Under the pieces are notes generated by a model that saw only the letters and a program-made list of their open reading frames with translations, searched no databases and was not told the DNA's origin. A DNA stretch of 21,133 bases from Prevotella sp. UBA5379 (GTDB lineage: Bacteria; Bacteroidota; Bacteroidia; Bacteroidales; Bacteroidaceae). A program made the position numbers and the translations under genes. The stretch is from contig DHOX01000010.1 in NCBI GenBank assembly GCA_002409785.1, forward strand, positions 1 through 21,133. The letters are read 5' to 3'. The stretch's first letter is position 1. The number at the start of each line of letters is the position of its first letter. Of the stretch, positions 1 through 7,611 are shown in pieces.

Positions 1-339
1 ATGGACATGCTGATTAACGGTATCTCCTGGTGCGTCAAACAGTTAGGATTAAACACGAATTTTGTGGGAGCACTGCCCACGGCCTTCATGAAGCCACTGT
101 CAGGAAGTGGTGCACGAGGACTGATGCTGGAAGCCATGAAGAATTACGGTCCGGACTCATTTGTCGGCCGGTTAAGTTGTATCTTCCAAGGCTCAACAGA
201 CACCACCTTCTACATCCTTGCCGTCTATTTTGGCAGTGTCAGCATCAAGTACACGCGCCATGCAGTGGCCTGCGGACTGCTTGCAGATCTGGCAGGAGCA
301 ATCGCTGCCATCGTCATTGCTTATATTTTCTTCGGATAA
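1..339 (+). CDS. SpmA/SpmB-like nucleoside-recognition (Gate) membrane protein, C-terminal part
   Basis: Only the last 112 codons lie in the window. The frame is open from base 1 and ends at a TAA at 337-339, so the first ATG is probably internal. The segment GALPTAFMKPLSGSGARG followed by STDTTFYILAVYFGSV is the conserved Gate-domain signature of spore maturation protein B-like proteins, and a hydrophobic helix ends the chain (VIAYIFFG). In non-sporulating Bacteroidota, SpmA and SpmB homologues are usually fused into a protein of about 400 residues in the inner membrane. The substrate is unknown, and the name does not imply sporulation here. The following gene starts 54 bases downstream on the same strand, so the two may share a transcript. 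Confidence 0.8.
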   Translation: MDMLINGISWCVKQLGLNTNFVGALPTAFMKPLSGSGARGLMLEAMKNYGPDSFVGRLSCIFQGSTDTTFYILAVYFGSVSIKYTRHAVACGLLADLAGAIAAIVIAYIFFG

Positions 340-393
340 TAAGGTTAAATTGTATTTTACAGGAAACAAAACAAAAAGAATCATTATCAAGAT

Positions 394-1899
394 ATGGCAA
401 ATCTAAAATCATTGGCCCAAGACACAGTCATCTATGGGCTCAGCAGCATTGCCGCACGTTTCATCAACTATCTGCTGGTCCCTATTCAGACAGCAAAATT
501 CAATGCCGCTGGCGGGCAATATGGCATTATTACCAATGTATATGCCTATGTAGCCCTCTTTATCATCATCCTCACATACGGGATGGAAACGACGTTTTTC
601 CGTTTCATGAACAAGGATGGTGTCAATCCTAAAAAGGTTTATGGTACCACCCTTTGGACAGTAGGGTTCACTTCCCTGCTCTTTATGATCATCATCACCC
701 TGTTTAACGAGCCAATAGCTACCTTGATGAAATATCCGGATCATCCGGAATACATTCTGGTCATGGCCATTACAGTAGCCATAGATGCTTTTACGGCTAT
801 TCCCTTCGCCTACCTGCGCTATGCACATCGTCCGATCAAATTTGCAGTTCTAAAGACATTCAACATATCATTAAATATCATCCTGAATGTTCTCTATCTG
901 GTCATCCTACCCCACTTCAAGATCAACCTCTTTGGCATTTATGATGCAAACTTCACATTGCATGTCGTCTGGATATTCTACATTAACCTTCTCTGTTCTG
1001 TATCTACCCTCTTCATGCTTTTCAAGGAGCTGAAAGGATTCGAATACGGATTCAACAACAGTGTCTGCAAGAAAATGCTTTCCTATACCTGGCCACTGCT
1101 CATCATGGGTGTAGCCGGACAATTAAACCAATGTGCATCTCAGATCATCTTTCCATATTTTTTTAATGGCAGTCCTGCTGATGCCCGCATACAACTAGGT
1201 ATATATGGCGCCAGCATTAAAATCACCACCATCATGGTCATGATCACACAAGCTTTCCGCTATGCCTACGAGCCATTTGTGTTCGGACAGTCAAGGGGCA
1301 AGAACAGTAAAGATCTTTATGCCAAAGCCATGAAGTTTTATATTATCTTTACGCTCCTCGCTTTCCTCTTTGTGATGGGTTACATGGATATTCTCCGTTA
1401 TATTGTCGGCAAGAGCTATTGGGACGGACTGAAGATCGTACCTATAGTCATGTGTGCTGAAATCATGTTTGGTATCTATTTTAACTTAAGTTTCTGGTAT
1501 AAACTGATTGACCGCACCATCTGGGGAGCTTATTTCTCCGGTATCGGTGCTTTCATCCTGATCGCCATTGACGTCATCTTTATTCCATACTTCAGTTATT
1601 GGGCCTGTGCATGGGCAGGATTTATTTCTTTCGCCGTCAGCATAGCCCTAAGTTATTTTTTCGAACAGAAATACTATCCGATTGCTTATCCCTTAAAAGA
1701 TATAGGCTTCTATACTCTTATTGCAGCTGTATTGTTCGCCGGCATCAGCCTAAACAACTCGCACCTGCACACTTTGACGGCAATCATTCTCAATACCCTT
1801 CTGATCATCCTCTATATTATCATAACCATCAAACGTGACTTCCCCTTATCAGCCCTGCCCATTATCGGCAAGCACTTCAGGAAACAAGAAAGAAAATAA
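394..1899 (+). CDS. Polysaccharide flippase / lipopolysaccharide biosynthesis membrane protein (MOP superfamily, Wzx-like)
   Basis: This 501-residue protein is strongly hydrophobic throughout, with about 12 to 14 predicted membrane helices. Its N-terminus (LAQDTVIYGLSSIAARFINYLLVP) is the usual opening of the polysaccharide-synthesis/flippase family in the MOP superfamily, which moves lipid-linked sugars across the inner membrane. The last 20 residues are basic (KHFRKQERK) and probably cytoplasmic. No glycosyltransferase or other sugar-polymer gene lies next to it, so the substrate cannot be inferred from context; a stand-alone role in O-antigen, capsule or another lipid-linked glycan is possible. 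ATG at 394 is the natural start because it places the first helix directly after a short cytoplasmic tail. The next gene begins 31 bases downstream. Confidence 0.85.
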   Translation: MANLKSLAQDTVIYGLSSIAARFINYLLVPIQTAKFNAAGGQYGIITNVYAYVALFIIILTYGMETTFFRFMNKDGVNPKKVYGTTLWTVGFTSLLFMIIITLFNEPIATLMKYPDHPEYILVMAITVAIDAFTAIPFAYLRYAHRPIKFAVLKTFNISLNIILNVLYLVILPHFKINLFGIYDANFTLHVVWIFYINLLCSVSTLFMLFKELKGFEYGFNNSVCKKMLSYTWPLLIMGVAGQLNQCASQIIFPYFFNGSPADARIQLGIYGASIKITTIMVMITQAFRYAYEPFVFGQSRGKNSKDLYAKAMKFYIIFTLLAFLFVMGYMDILRYIVGKSYWDGLKIVPIVMCAEIMFGIYFNLSFWYKLIDRTIWGAYFSGIGAFILIAIDVIFIPYFSYWACAWAGFISFAVSIALSYFFEQKYYPIAYPLKDIGFYTLIAAVLFAGISLNNSHLHTLTAIILNTLLIILYIIITIKRDFPLSALPIIGKHFRKQERK

Positions 1900-1930
1900 A
1901 ACTCCTCAAGAATCATAAAAGAACAAGATT

Positions 1931-4057
1931 ATGAAGAAATCTACCCTTATTATCAGCGTCCTCATGGCCATATCACCGGTCATGAAAGCAGATGAAGGAA
2001 TGTGGACCCTCTACAATCTGCCAGAAGCTGTCTACCAGACGATGCAGAATGAAGGTTTCACCCTTCCATACGCTGACCTTTACCAAGGCGAGAACGCCTT
2101 GAAGAATGCAGTAGTCAACTTTTCCGGCTACTGTTCAGGTGTTGTCGTCTCTCCCGACGGACTGGTCTTTACGAACCACCATTGTGGATTCGAATCCATC
2201 AGAAGTCACTCTACCGTACAGCACGACTATATGCTCAAAGGATTTGTAGCCAGGACACGTGCAGAAGAACTTCCGAACGAAAACATGTTCGTAAGTTTCA
2301 TGCGCAGTCAGAAAGATATTACGGAACAAGTCAGCCGCCTGGGGTATGACAAGCTCAGCTCCGAGCGCAAGGAAGCCCTGATCGACTCTCTGCAGAATGC
2401 CATGACCCACGACGTACAGAAGCAGGATTCCACCCTTCATGTCAATATCGATGCTTTCTATGAAGGCAATAAATGGTATGCCACCACCTATCAGGATTAT
2501 CCGGATATCCGGCTCGTCTATGCGCCACCCCGTTCCATGGGCAAGTTTGGCGGGGAGACAGACAACTGGATGTGGCCTCGTCAGACCTGTGACATCTCTG
2601 TGTTCCGCATCTATGCCAACCCAAAGACCAACGGACCCGCCAGGTACGATAAAACCAACGTACCTTATCACCCCAAACGCTGGGCACAGGTCAGCCTCCA
2701 GGGGTATGTCCCCGGGGACTATGCCATGACTATCGGTTATCCGGGATCCACAGAGCGCTATCTTTCCAGCTACGGTATCCGGATGATACGTGATGACATC
2801 AATGCACCACGTGCCCAGGTAAGAGGAGTAAAACAGGAAGTCATGCTCCGCCACATGCGGGCCAGTGAAGCCGTGAGGATCAAGTATGACAGCAAGTTTG
2901 CCAGTTCCTCCAACTACTGGAAAAACGCTATAGGGATGAACAAGTGCATCGACTCAGTTGGCATTGTGAATATGAAGAGACAATATGAACAGCGCATCGC
3001 TGCCTGGCAGGACACTACTCACGCAGATATTCATAAAGTCAATTTTGCATTATTGAAACGATTGTATGCAAAAGAATTCAAACTGCAATATGTTTTCACC
3101 AACTGGTCTGAAACTTTCACGAGACGGAGCGATATAGAATTCAATACACGTGCCTTGAAGATCTATCGCGGCATGCCCATATATGGTCCCAAGAATCACC
3201 GCAGAAAGCAATACCAGAAATTTGAAGACAATGCTTCAGAATGGGATGAACCAACTGACAAAGAGATGATGGCAACGCTCCTCAAGAATTATCGTGAGCA
3301 CGTCGACCCGGCCTGGTGCCCAGCCTTCTACAAAACCATTGACCAGAAATTCGGAGGTGACTGTCAGAAGTATGTTGACTACCTCTATGCCAAGAGCATC
3401 ATCATGAAGAGTGGCACGAAGATCTATTCTAACCGCAAGAGCTACAAGAAAGACCCGGGAGTCGAATATGGAATGGATGTAATGGACATCTACGCGGACC
3501 TGAAGGAAAAATCAGGCAGTTTGGAAGACTCCATTGCAGAGCAGGAGAAATATCTCTGTGCCGCCAAGATCCGCATGGAACAAGATATGCCTCACTATTC
3601 CGATGCCAACTTCACAATGCGCCTTTCTTACGGACAAGTAGGAGGCTTTGAGTTAGGCGGCAAACCATCAGGCTATTATACGTCCAACCAAAGTATCGTG
3701 GACAAGATGGAAAGGGGAGACAAGGGAGTCACAGACTATCAGGCAGAGCCCATATTCCACCAGTTGATGTCTCGTAATGATTTCGGACGTTATACCGATA
3801 AAACGACAAAAGACCTGCATTTGTGTTTCCTGACCAATAATGATATTACCGGCGGGAATTCCGGGAGCCCCGTATTCAATGGCAAGGGCGAACTGATCGG
3901 TCTGGCCTTCGATGGCAATTGGGACAGCCTTTCCAGCGACATCTGGTTTGACAAGCATCTGGCCCGCTGTATCTGTGTAGATATTCGTTATGTCCTCTAT
4001 ATCATGGATCAATGGGGACATGCTGAAAATCTGTTGCAAGAGATCAATCCAAAATAG
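1931..4057 (+). CDS. S46-family dipeptidyl peptidase, DPP7-type
   Basis: This 708-residue periplasmic serine exopeptidase should release dipeptides from the N-terminus of oligopeptides, feeding amino-acid catabolism. A signal peptide is visible (MKKSTLIISVLMAISPVMKA, then DEGMW). The chymotrypsin-like triad typical of S46 is present: His84 in TNHHCGF, Asp221 in TCDISVFRIY, and Ser644 in GGNSGSP, with spacing very close to characterised family members. The residue 18 positions after the catalytic serine is Gly662 (in AFDGNWD). In Porphyromonas gingivalis the matching residue is Gly in DPP7 (hydrophobic P1) and Arg in DPP11 (acidic P1), so DPP7-like specificity is inferred. The gene starts 31 bases after the flippase and ends at the terminator at 4098-4144. 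Full length; nothing looks broken. Confidence 0.95.
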   Translation: MKKSTLIISVLMAISPVMKADEGMWTLYNLPEAVYQTMQNEGFTLPYADLYQGENALKNAVVNFSGYCSGVVVSPDGLVFTNHHCGFESIRSHSTVQHDYMLKGFVARTRAEELPNENMFVSFMRSQKDITEQVSRLGYDKLSSERKEALIDSLQNAMTHDVQKQDSTLHVNIDAFYEGNKWYATTYQDYPDIRLVYAPPRSMGKFGGETDNWMWPRQTCDISVFRIYANPKTNGPARYDKTNVPYHPKRWAQVSLQGYVPGDYAMTIGYPGSTERYLSSYGIRMIRDDINAPRAQVRGVKQEVMLRHMRASEAVRIKYDSKFASSSNYWKNAIGMNKCIDSVGIVNMKRQYEQRIAAWQDTTHADIHKVNFALLKRLYAKEFKLQYVFTNWSETFTRRSDIEFNTRALKIYRGMPIYGPKNHRRKQYQKFEDNASEWDEPTDKEMMATLLKNYREHVDPAWCPAFYKTIDQKFGGDCQKYVDYLYAKSIIMKSGTKIYSNRKSYKKDPGVEYGMDVMDIYADLKEKSGSLEDSIAEQEKYLCAAKIRMEQDMPHYSDANFTMRLSYGQVGGFELGGKPSGYYTSNQSIVDKMERGDKGVTDYQAEPIFHQLMSRNDFGRYTDKTTKDLHLCFLTNNDITGGNSGSPVFNGKGELIGLAFDGNWDSLSSDIWFDKHLARCICVDIRYVLYIMDQWGHAENLLQEINPK

Positions 4058-4097
4058 GATACAACCAACCAGCCAGGGATTTATTAAGTTATAATCC

Positions 4098-4144
4098 AGA
4101 ACAAAAAAGCGGATATTCCAACTCGAATATCCGCTTTTTGTTCT
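4098..4144. terminator. Bidirectional intrinsic terminator between convergent genes
   Basis: GCGGATATTC (4109-4118) and GAATATCCGC (4125-4134) pair around a six-base loop, CAACTC. Flanking A and T runs extend the stem, and AGAAC/GTTCT extends it further with one bulged A. The T-run follows the stem on each strand. It lies between the ends of the S46 peptidase gene (+) and the alkyltransferase gene (-), so it can serve both. Confidence 0.9.
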
Positions 4145-4145
4145 G

Positions 4146-4679
4146 CTACTCAGACACCGTAGAAATCCACTGATGTGACCGTCCGGATTCCAGATCCAGC
4201 AGGAATCGCTTCTTCTCTATCCCCGCGCCATATCCTCCTATCTTTCCACCAGCAGCAATCACACGGTGACAAGGAATGATAATTGCTATCGGATTCAGGT
4301 GATTTGCGTTGGCAGCTGCGCGGCAAGCCCGAGGACGGCCAGCTAAAGCTGCCTCCTGAGCATACGATACCGTTTCTCCATAAGGAATATCCTCCTGCAA
4401 CACCCGCCATATCCGGCGTTGGAAAGGTGTGCCCCTTATAATATGTAAGGGTATATCGAAAAAGGAGCGTCTTCCTGCGAAGTATTCATCCAGTTCGCCG
4501 ATCGTTTTTTCCAGAATCGACTGTATCCGTAAGGAAGATCCCTTATCAGACCCTTCCTCTTCCGAAAAAGCAAGTCTCGTTATTCCTTCTTCATCCGCCG
4601 TGATCCACAAAGGTCCCACAGGAGAATCATAAATACGAGTCAGCCGCCTATCACGGCTGGAATTTCTATCAGGCCCCAT
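4146..4679 (-). CDS. ogt: Methylated-DNA--[protein]-cysteine S-methyltransferase (O6-alkylguanine-DNA alkyltransferase)
   Basis: This suicide repair protein transfers an alkyl group from O6-alkylguanine to its own cysteine. From the ATG at 4679 it has 177 residues. The N-terminal Ogt-like domain begins at YDSPVGPLWITADEEG. The C-terminal domain holds FQRRIWRVLQEDIPYGET, the helix-turn-helix segment with GRPRACRAAANANHLNP, the active-site PCHRVI (Cys137), and the closing GGYGAGIEKKRFLLDLE. A longer reading from a TTG at 4736, overlapping the upstream stop, would add 19 residues. The ATG is preferred because homologues normally have only a short tail before the Y-x-SP motif. It lies directly downstream of the LOG-family gene, probably on the same transcript, and ends at the shared terminator. 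Confidence 0.93.
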   Translation of the reverse strand: MGPDRNSSRDRRLTRIYDSPVGPLWITADEEGITRLAFSEEEGSDKGSSLRIQSILEKTIGELDEYFAGRRSFFDIPLHIIRGTPFQRRIWRVLQEDIPYGETVSYAQEAALAGRPRACRAAANANHLNPIAIIIPCHRVIAAGGKIGGYGAGIEKKRFLLDLESGRSHQWISTVSE

Positions 4680-4732
4680 CTTTAAAAAGTATCCTATTTT
4701 ACAGTCTGCAAAAGATCGTTTCCTGAAGGCTG

Positions 4733-5287
4733 TCAATCATCTGAGTTTCCGCCGGTTTCCTCCACCAGCCGCTGCACTTCATGAAGATCACGGGCGGGCA
4801 GGATCAGATCATGGTAATTTCCCCGGATAAATCCCTGGTCCTGCAGATGATCCAAGAGAGTTATCAACGGTGCCCAGAAGTTTTTCATATTATAAAGGAT
4901 CACCTTCTTATGGTGATAGCCGATGGTATGTGCCGCCGCCACGGTAAAGAGTTCGTCCAGTGTTCCGATCCCCCCTGGCAGAGCGACAGAGACATCACTT
5001 TGAGCGACCATCAAATCCTTGCGGTCACTGAGGTTATCACAAGGGATCTCTATATCCACAGAAGGACTCACCGAACCGTTTTTCTCGACCCGAGTCGGTA
5101 TGACCCCTATCGTCCTGCCGCCAGCGCTCTTTACCGCCTCGGCCAGGCACTCCATAAGTCCCAGATTACAACCCCCGAAAACCAAAGTATGTTTTTTCTC
5201 ACCCATCCACTGGCCCAATTCCCGGGTCAGCTTAAAAAAGTCCGGATCAATGTCAGAATCCGCTGAACAGAATACGCTTATTTTCAT
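4733..5287 (-). CDS. LOG-family protein (TIGR00730, Rossmann fold; cytokinin riboside 5'-monophosphate phosphoribohydrolase-like)
   Basis: This 184-residue cytoplasmic protein carries the LOG signatures: FGGCNLGLM (residues 38-45), the RK pair after the central strand (Arg89-Lys90), and the PGGxGTxxE motif as PGGIGTLDE (104-112). Family members with these motifs cleave the N-glycosidic bond of nucleoside 5'-monophosphates, typically AMP or N6-modified AMP. The physiological substrate in Bacteroidota is not established, and older databases mislabel the family as lysine decarboxylase. ATG at 5287 is the only sensible start, directly before the first strand (MKISVFCSA). A TATCTTTG -7 element lies about 90 bases upstream. 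The alkyltransferase follows on the same strand. Confidence 0.9.
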   Translation of the reverse strand: MKISVFCSADSDIDPDFFKLTRELGQWMGEKKHTLVFGGCNLGLMECLAEAVKSAGGRTIGVIPTRVEKNGSVSPSVDIEIPCDNLSDRKDLMVAQSDVSVALPGGIGTLDELFTVAAAHTIGYHHKKVILYNMKNFWAPLITLLDHLQDQGFIRGNYHDLILPARDLHEVQRLVEETGGNSDD

Positions 5288-5376
5288 TTACACGATCTCC
5301 TCGTCTTTTCTTAAACCTCATGATCAAGTCCAGTCTGCCACAATCCTGGCGATTGACTTGAATCAATTATAATTTT

Positions 5377-5384
5377 CAAAGATA
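5377..5384 (-). promoter_or_regulatory. Promoter -7 element for the LOG-family/alkyltransferase unit
   Basis: On the minus strand this reads TATCTTTG, an exact match to the Bacteroidota -7 consensus TAnnTTTG. No clear TTG-type -33 element sits 19-21 bases upstream, which lowers confidence. It would give a leader of roughly 80 bases. A partial FNR/CRP-like palindrome (5353-5366) lies just downstream. Confidence 0.6.
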
Positions 5385-5424
5385 CGAAATTTATAGCACA
5401 GATAAAAGAAAATTGACAAAAAAC

Positions 5425-5455
5425 TTGGTAAGCACTGTATTTTTTATTATCTTTG
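5425..5455 (+). promoter_or_regulatory. Promoter of the DEAD-box helicase gene
   Basis: A TTG at 5425-5427 (-33) and TATCTTTG at 5448-5455 (-7) are separated by 20 bases, matching the TTG-N19-21-TAnnTTTG arrangement of the Bacteroidota primary sigma factor. Transcription would start near 5460, leaving a leader of about 100 bases before the TTG start codon. Confidence 0.8.
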
Positions 5456-5467
5456 CGCCCGATTTAA

Positions 5468-5564
5468 ACAAACACGAAGTTTGTCAAATAGAAACAGTGA
5501 AAGGAATGGGCGCCCAATTATGGCTGGGAGGGCGATTGTCCTTTCGCATAATTAGGTAATTAGA
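5468..5564 (+). promoter_or_regulatory. Structured 5' leader of the helicase mRNA with two small upstream ORFs
   Basis: Two stem-loops are visible. The first is ACAAAC (5468-5473) with GTTTGT (5479-5484). The second is larger: 5497-5505 pairs with 5539-5547 (core GAAAGGA/TCCTTTC), enclosing a second helix CGCCC (5511-5515) with GGGCG (5530-5534). Two short ORFs overlap the structure: ATG 5506 to TAA 5557-5559 (17 codons) and ATG 5520 to TAG 5553-5555 (11 codons). The only Shine-Dalgarno-like run, GGGAGG (5526-5531), is partly in the inner stem. A regulatory role is inference; I could not match it to a known RNA family. Confidence 0.5.
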
Positions 5565-7469
5565 TTGAAAACATTTGAAGAATTAGGCGTTAATGAGAAT
5601 ATTCGTCACGCCATTGAAGACCTCGGCTTCGAACAACCGATGCCCGTTCAGGAAGAAGTTATCCCTTATTTACTTGGTAATCAGAATGATGTCATTGCAC
5701 TGGCTCAGACCGGTACAGGCAAGACAGCCGCTTACGGGCTGCCACTCTTACAGAAATTAGACCCCGATGTAGAAGGGACACAAGCTATTGTGCTCAGTCC
5801 TACACGTGAACTTTGCAATCAGATAGCAGATGATCTGAACTCATTTGCCAAATATCTGGATCATGCTCAGGTTATCCCAGTATACGGGGGAGCCAGCATC
5901 ATGACACAGATCCATGAGTTGCGTCATAATGTCCCCATCGTAGCCGCTACGCCAGGACGTATGATTGACCTGATGAACCGCGGTGCACTGAAACTGGATC
6001 AAGTCAAGACCATTATCCTGGATGAAGCTGATGAAATGCTGAACATGGGATTTTCAGACAGCATCAACGAGATCTTCGAGCATTTACCCGAGGGCCACAC
6101 CACCTGGATGTTCTCGGCAACCATGACCAAGGAAGTGGAGAAAGTAGCGAAGAACTACCTTCATGACTATAAAGAAATTGTCGTAGGAAGTCGTAATGAA
6201 GGAGCAGAGAACGTGAACCATATTTACTATATGGTGAACGCCAGGGACAAATACCTGGCTCTGAAACGCGTTGTCGACTTCTATCCCCATATTTATGCCA
6301 TCATCTTTTGTCGCACGAAGAGAGAGACGCAGGAAATTGCGGATAAACTGATCCATGACGGTTACAATGCAGAAGCCCTGCATGGTGATCTCTCGCAGGA
6401 TCAGCGTGATCTGACGATGCAGAAATTCCGCCAGCATACGACCCAGTTGCTTGTCGCTACGGATGTTGCAGCCCGCGGCCTGGATGTGGAAGACCTGACC
6501 CATGTCATCAATTTCGGCTTGCCCGATGACATTGAAAGTTATACCCACCGCAGCGGAAGAACCGGGCGTGCGGGCAAGAAAGGTACCTCCATTTCCATTA
6601 TCCATAGTCGTGAAAGAGGAAAGGTACGACAGATCGAAAAGGAAATCGGAAAGGAATTTGTTGACGGTACTCTGCCTACCCCTGAAGAGATCTGTCAGAA
6701 ACAACTCTACAAGACGATGGATGACATCATGAAGACCGATGTGGACGAAGATCTCATCGCTCCCTACATGGACGAGATCAACCGTCAGTTTGAATATGTC
6801 GACAAGGAAGATGTCATCAAGAAGATGGTCACCATCACCTTCGGACGATTCCTTAATTATTACAAGAATGCACCAGCTATAGAAAAGCCCAGTTCTTCCA
6901 GACGGTCCAATGATGACAGAAGAAGTGAAGGTGGCCGGGGCAGAGTATCCCACGGTCGGCGCAGTCATGGGGCTGAAGCCGGATATACACGTCTTTTCAT
7001 CAATCTGGGTAAGGCAGACGGCTTCTATCCTGGTGAAGTGATGCAATATGTCAATAAGCATGTTCACGGCCGTCAGGAAATCGGACATATCGACCTGCTG
7101 AGTAAATTCAGCTATATTGAGGTGCCACAGGGAGATTCCGACAGAGTTATGCATGCTCTTGACGGAACCACCTATAAGGGCCGTGAGGTACGTTGTAATG
7201 CCGCCGATGAATCCGGTCATGGGAACAGTTACGGATCTGGCAGGCATGATCACAGTGACCGCCGGAAAGGGGATTATGCCAGAAACCGGCAAGGCAGGAA
7301 GTACGCTTCAGAAAAGCATCAGAGTACAACTCACGACCATAGCAGTGAGAAAAAAGATGACTGGCGTGGCCTGATGACGCAGGCACAGGATTTCAAGTTC
7401 AAGGATAAGGAACCTGATTTCAGTGAAGAGGGATGGGCAAGGCGCAAGCCTAAGAAACTAAAGGAATAA
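5565..7469 (+). CDS. DEAD-box ATP-dependent RNA helicase with C-terminal DbpA-like RNA-binding domain
   Basis: This 634-residue protein unwinds structured RNA, probably in ribosome assembly or mRNA turnover, often at low temperature. The helicase motifs run in order: Q motif (GFEQPMPVQ), AQTGTGKT (47-54), PTREL (79-83), TPGR (129-132), DEAD (153-156), SAT (184-186), ARGLDV (303-308) and HRSGRTGRAGKKG (328-340). A DbpA/CsdA-type RRM follows at about 474-546 (YTRLFINLGKADGF), then a basic Gly/Arg/His-rich tail. The start is TTG at 5565: a stop lies four codons upstream, and the next in-frame Met (26) would delete part of the Q motif. Monocistronic, with its own promoter and a long structured leader. 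It has the overall layout of the DeaD/CsdA group. Confidence 0.95.
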   Translation: MKTFEELGVNENIRHAIEDLGFEQPMPVQEEVIPYLLGNQNDVIALAQTGTGKTAAYGLPLLQKLDPDVEGTQAIVLSPTRELCNQIADDLNSFAKYLDHAQVIPVYGGASIMTQIHELRHNVPIVAATPGRMIDLMNRGALKLDQVKTIILDEADEMLNMGFSDSINEIFEHLPEGHTTWMFSATMTKEVEKVAKNYLHDYKEIVVGSRNEGAENVNHIYYMVNARDKYLALKRVVDFYPHIYAIIFCRTKRETQEIADKLIHDGYNAEALHGDLSQDQRDLTMQKFRQHTTQLLVATDVAARGLDVEDLTHVINFGLPDDIESYTHRSGRTGRAGKKGTSISIIHSRERGKVRQIEKEIGKEFVDGTLPTPEEICQKQLYKTMDDIMKTDVDEDLIAPYMDEINRQFEYVDKEDVIKKMVTITFGRFLNYYKNAPAIEKPSSSRRSNDDRRSEGGRGRVSHGRRSHGAEAGYTRLFINLGKADGFYPGEVMQYVNKHVHGRQEIGHIDLLSKFSYIEVPQGDSDRVMHALDGTTYKGREVRCNAADESGHGNSYGSGRHDHSDRRKGDYARNRQGRKYASEKHQSTTHDHSSEKKDDWRGLMTQAQDFKFKDKEPDFSEEGWARRKPKKLKE

Positions 7470-7548
7470 CCTTTAGTTTACCCCCAAACTGGAAACCAAG
7501 AAGCACTGTACAGAAACAGATGATACCCTTCAAAGCAGGAAGGTAACA

Positions 7549-7592
7549 AAGGCAGAAGGCCGGATTTTGATCAAAATCCGGCCTTCTGCCTT
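7549..7592. terminator. 44-bp perfect palindrome acting as a likely two-way terminator
   Basis: Bases 7549-7570 are the exact reverse complement of 7571-7592, with the centre at TGA|TCA. The stem is rich in G and C (GGCAGAAGGCCGG). No long T-run follows on either strand, but the position between the ends of the helicase gene (+) and the flavodiiron gene (-) fits transcription termination for both. Confidence 0.75.
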
Positions 7593-7611
7593 CCAGAACA
7601 TTTCCTGACTA

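Noticed and set aside
2135..2854. 239-codon minus-strand frame inside the S46 peptidase gene
   Set aside because: It is a shadow of the conserved catalytic region on the plus strand.
4680..4736. TTG start at 4736 for the alkyltransferase, overlapping the LOG-family stop
   Set aside because: The overlap is attractive, but it adds 19 residues not expected before the Y-x-SP motif; the ATG at 4679 is kept with the alternative noted.
6084..7292. 402-codon minus-strand frame inside the helicase gene
   Set aside because: It is antisense to an unmistakable DEAD-box protein, and its translation has no family features.
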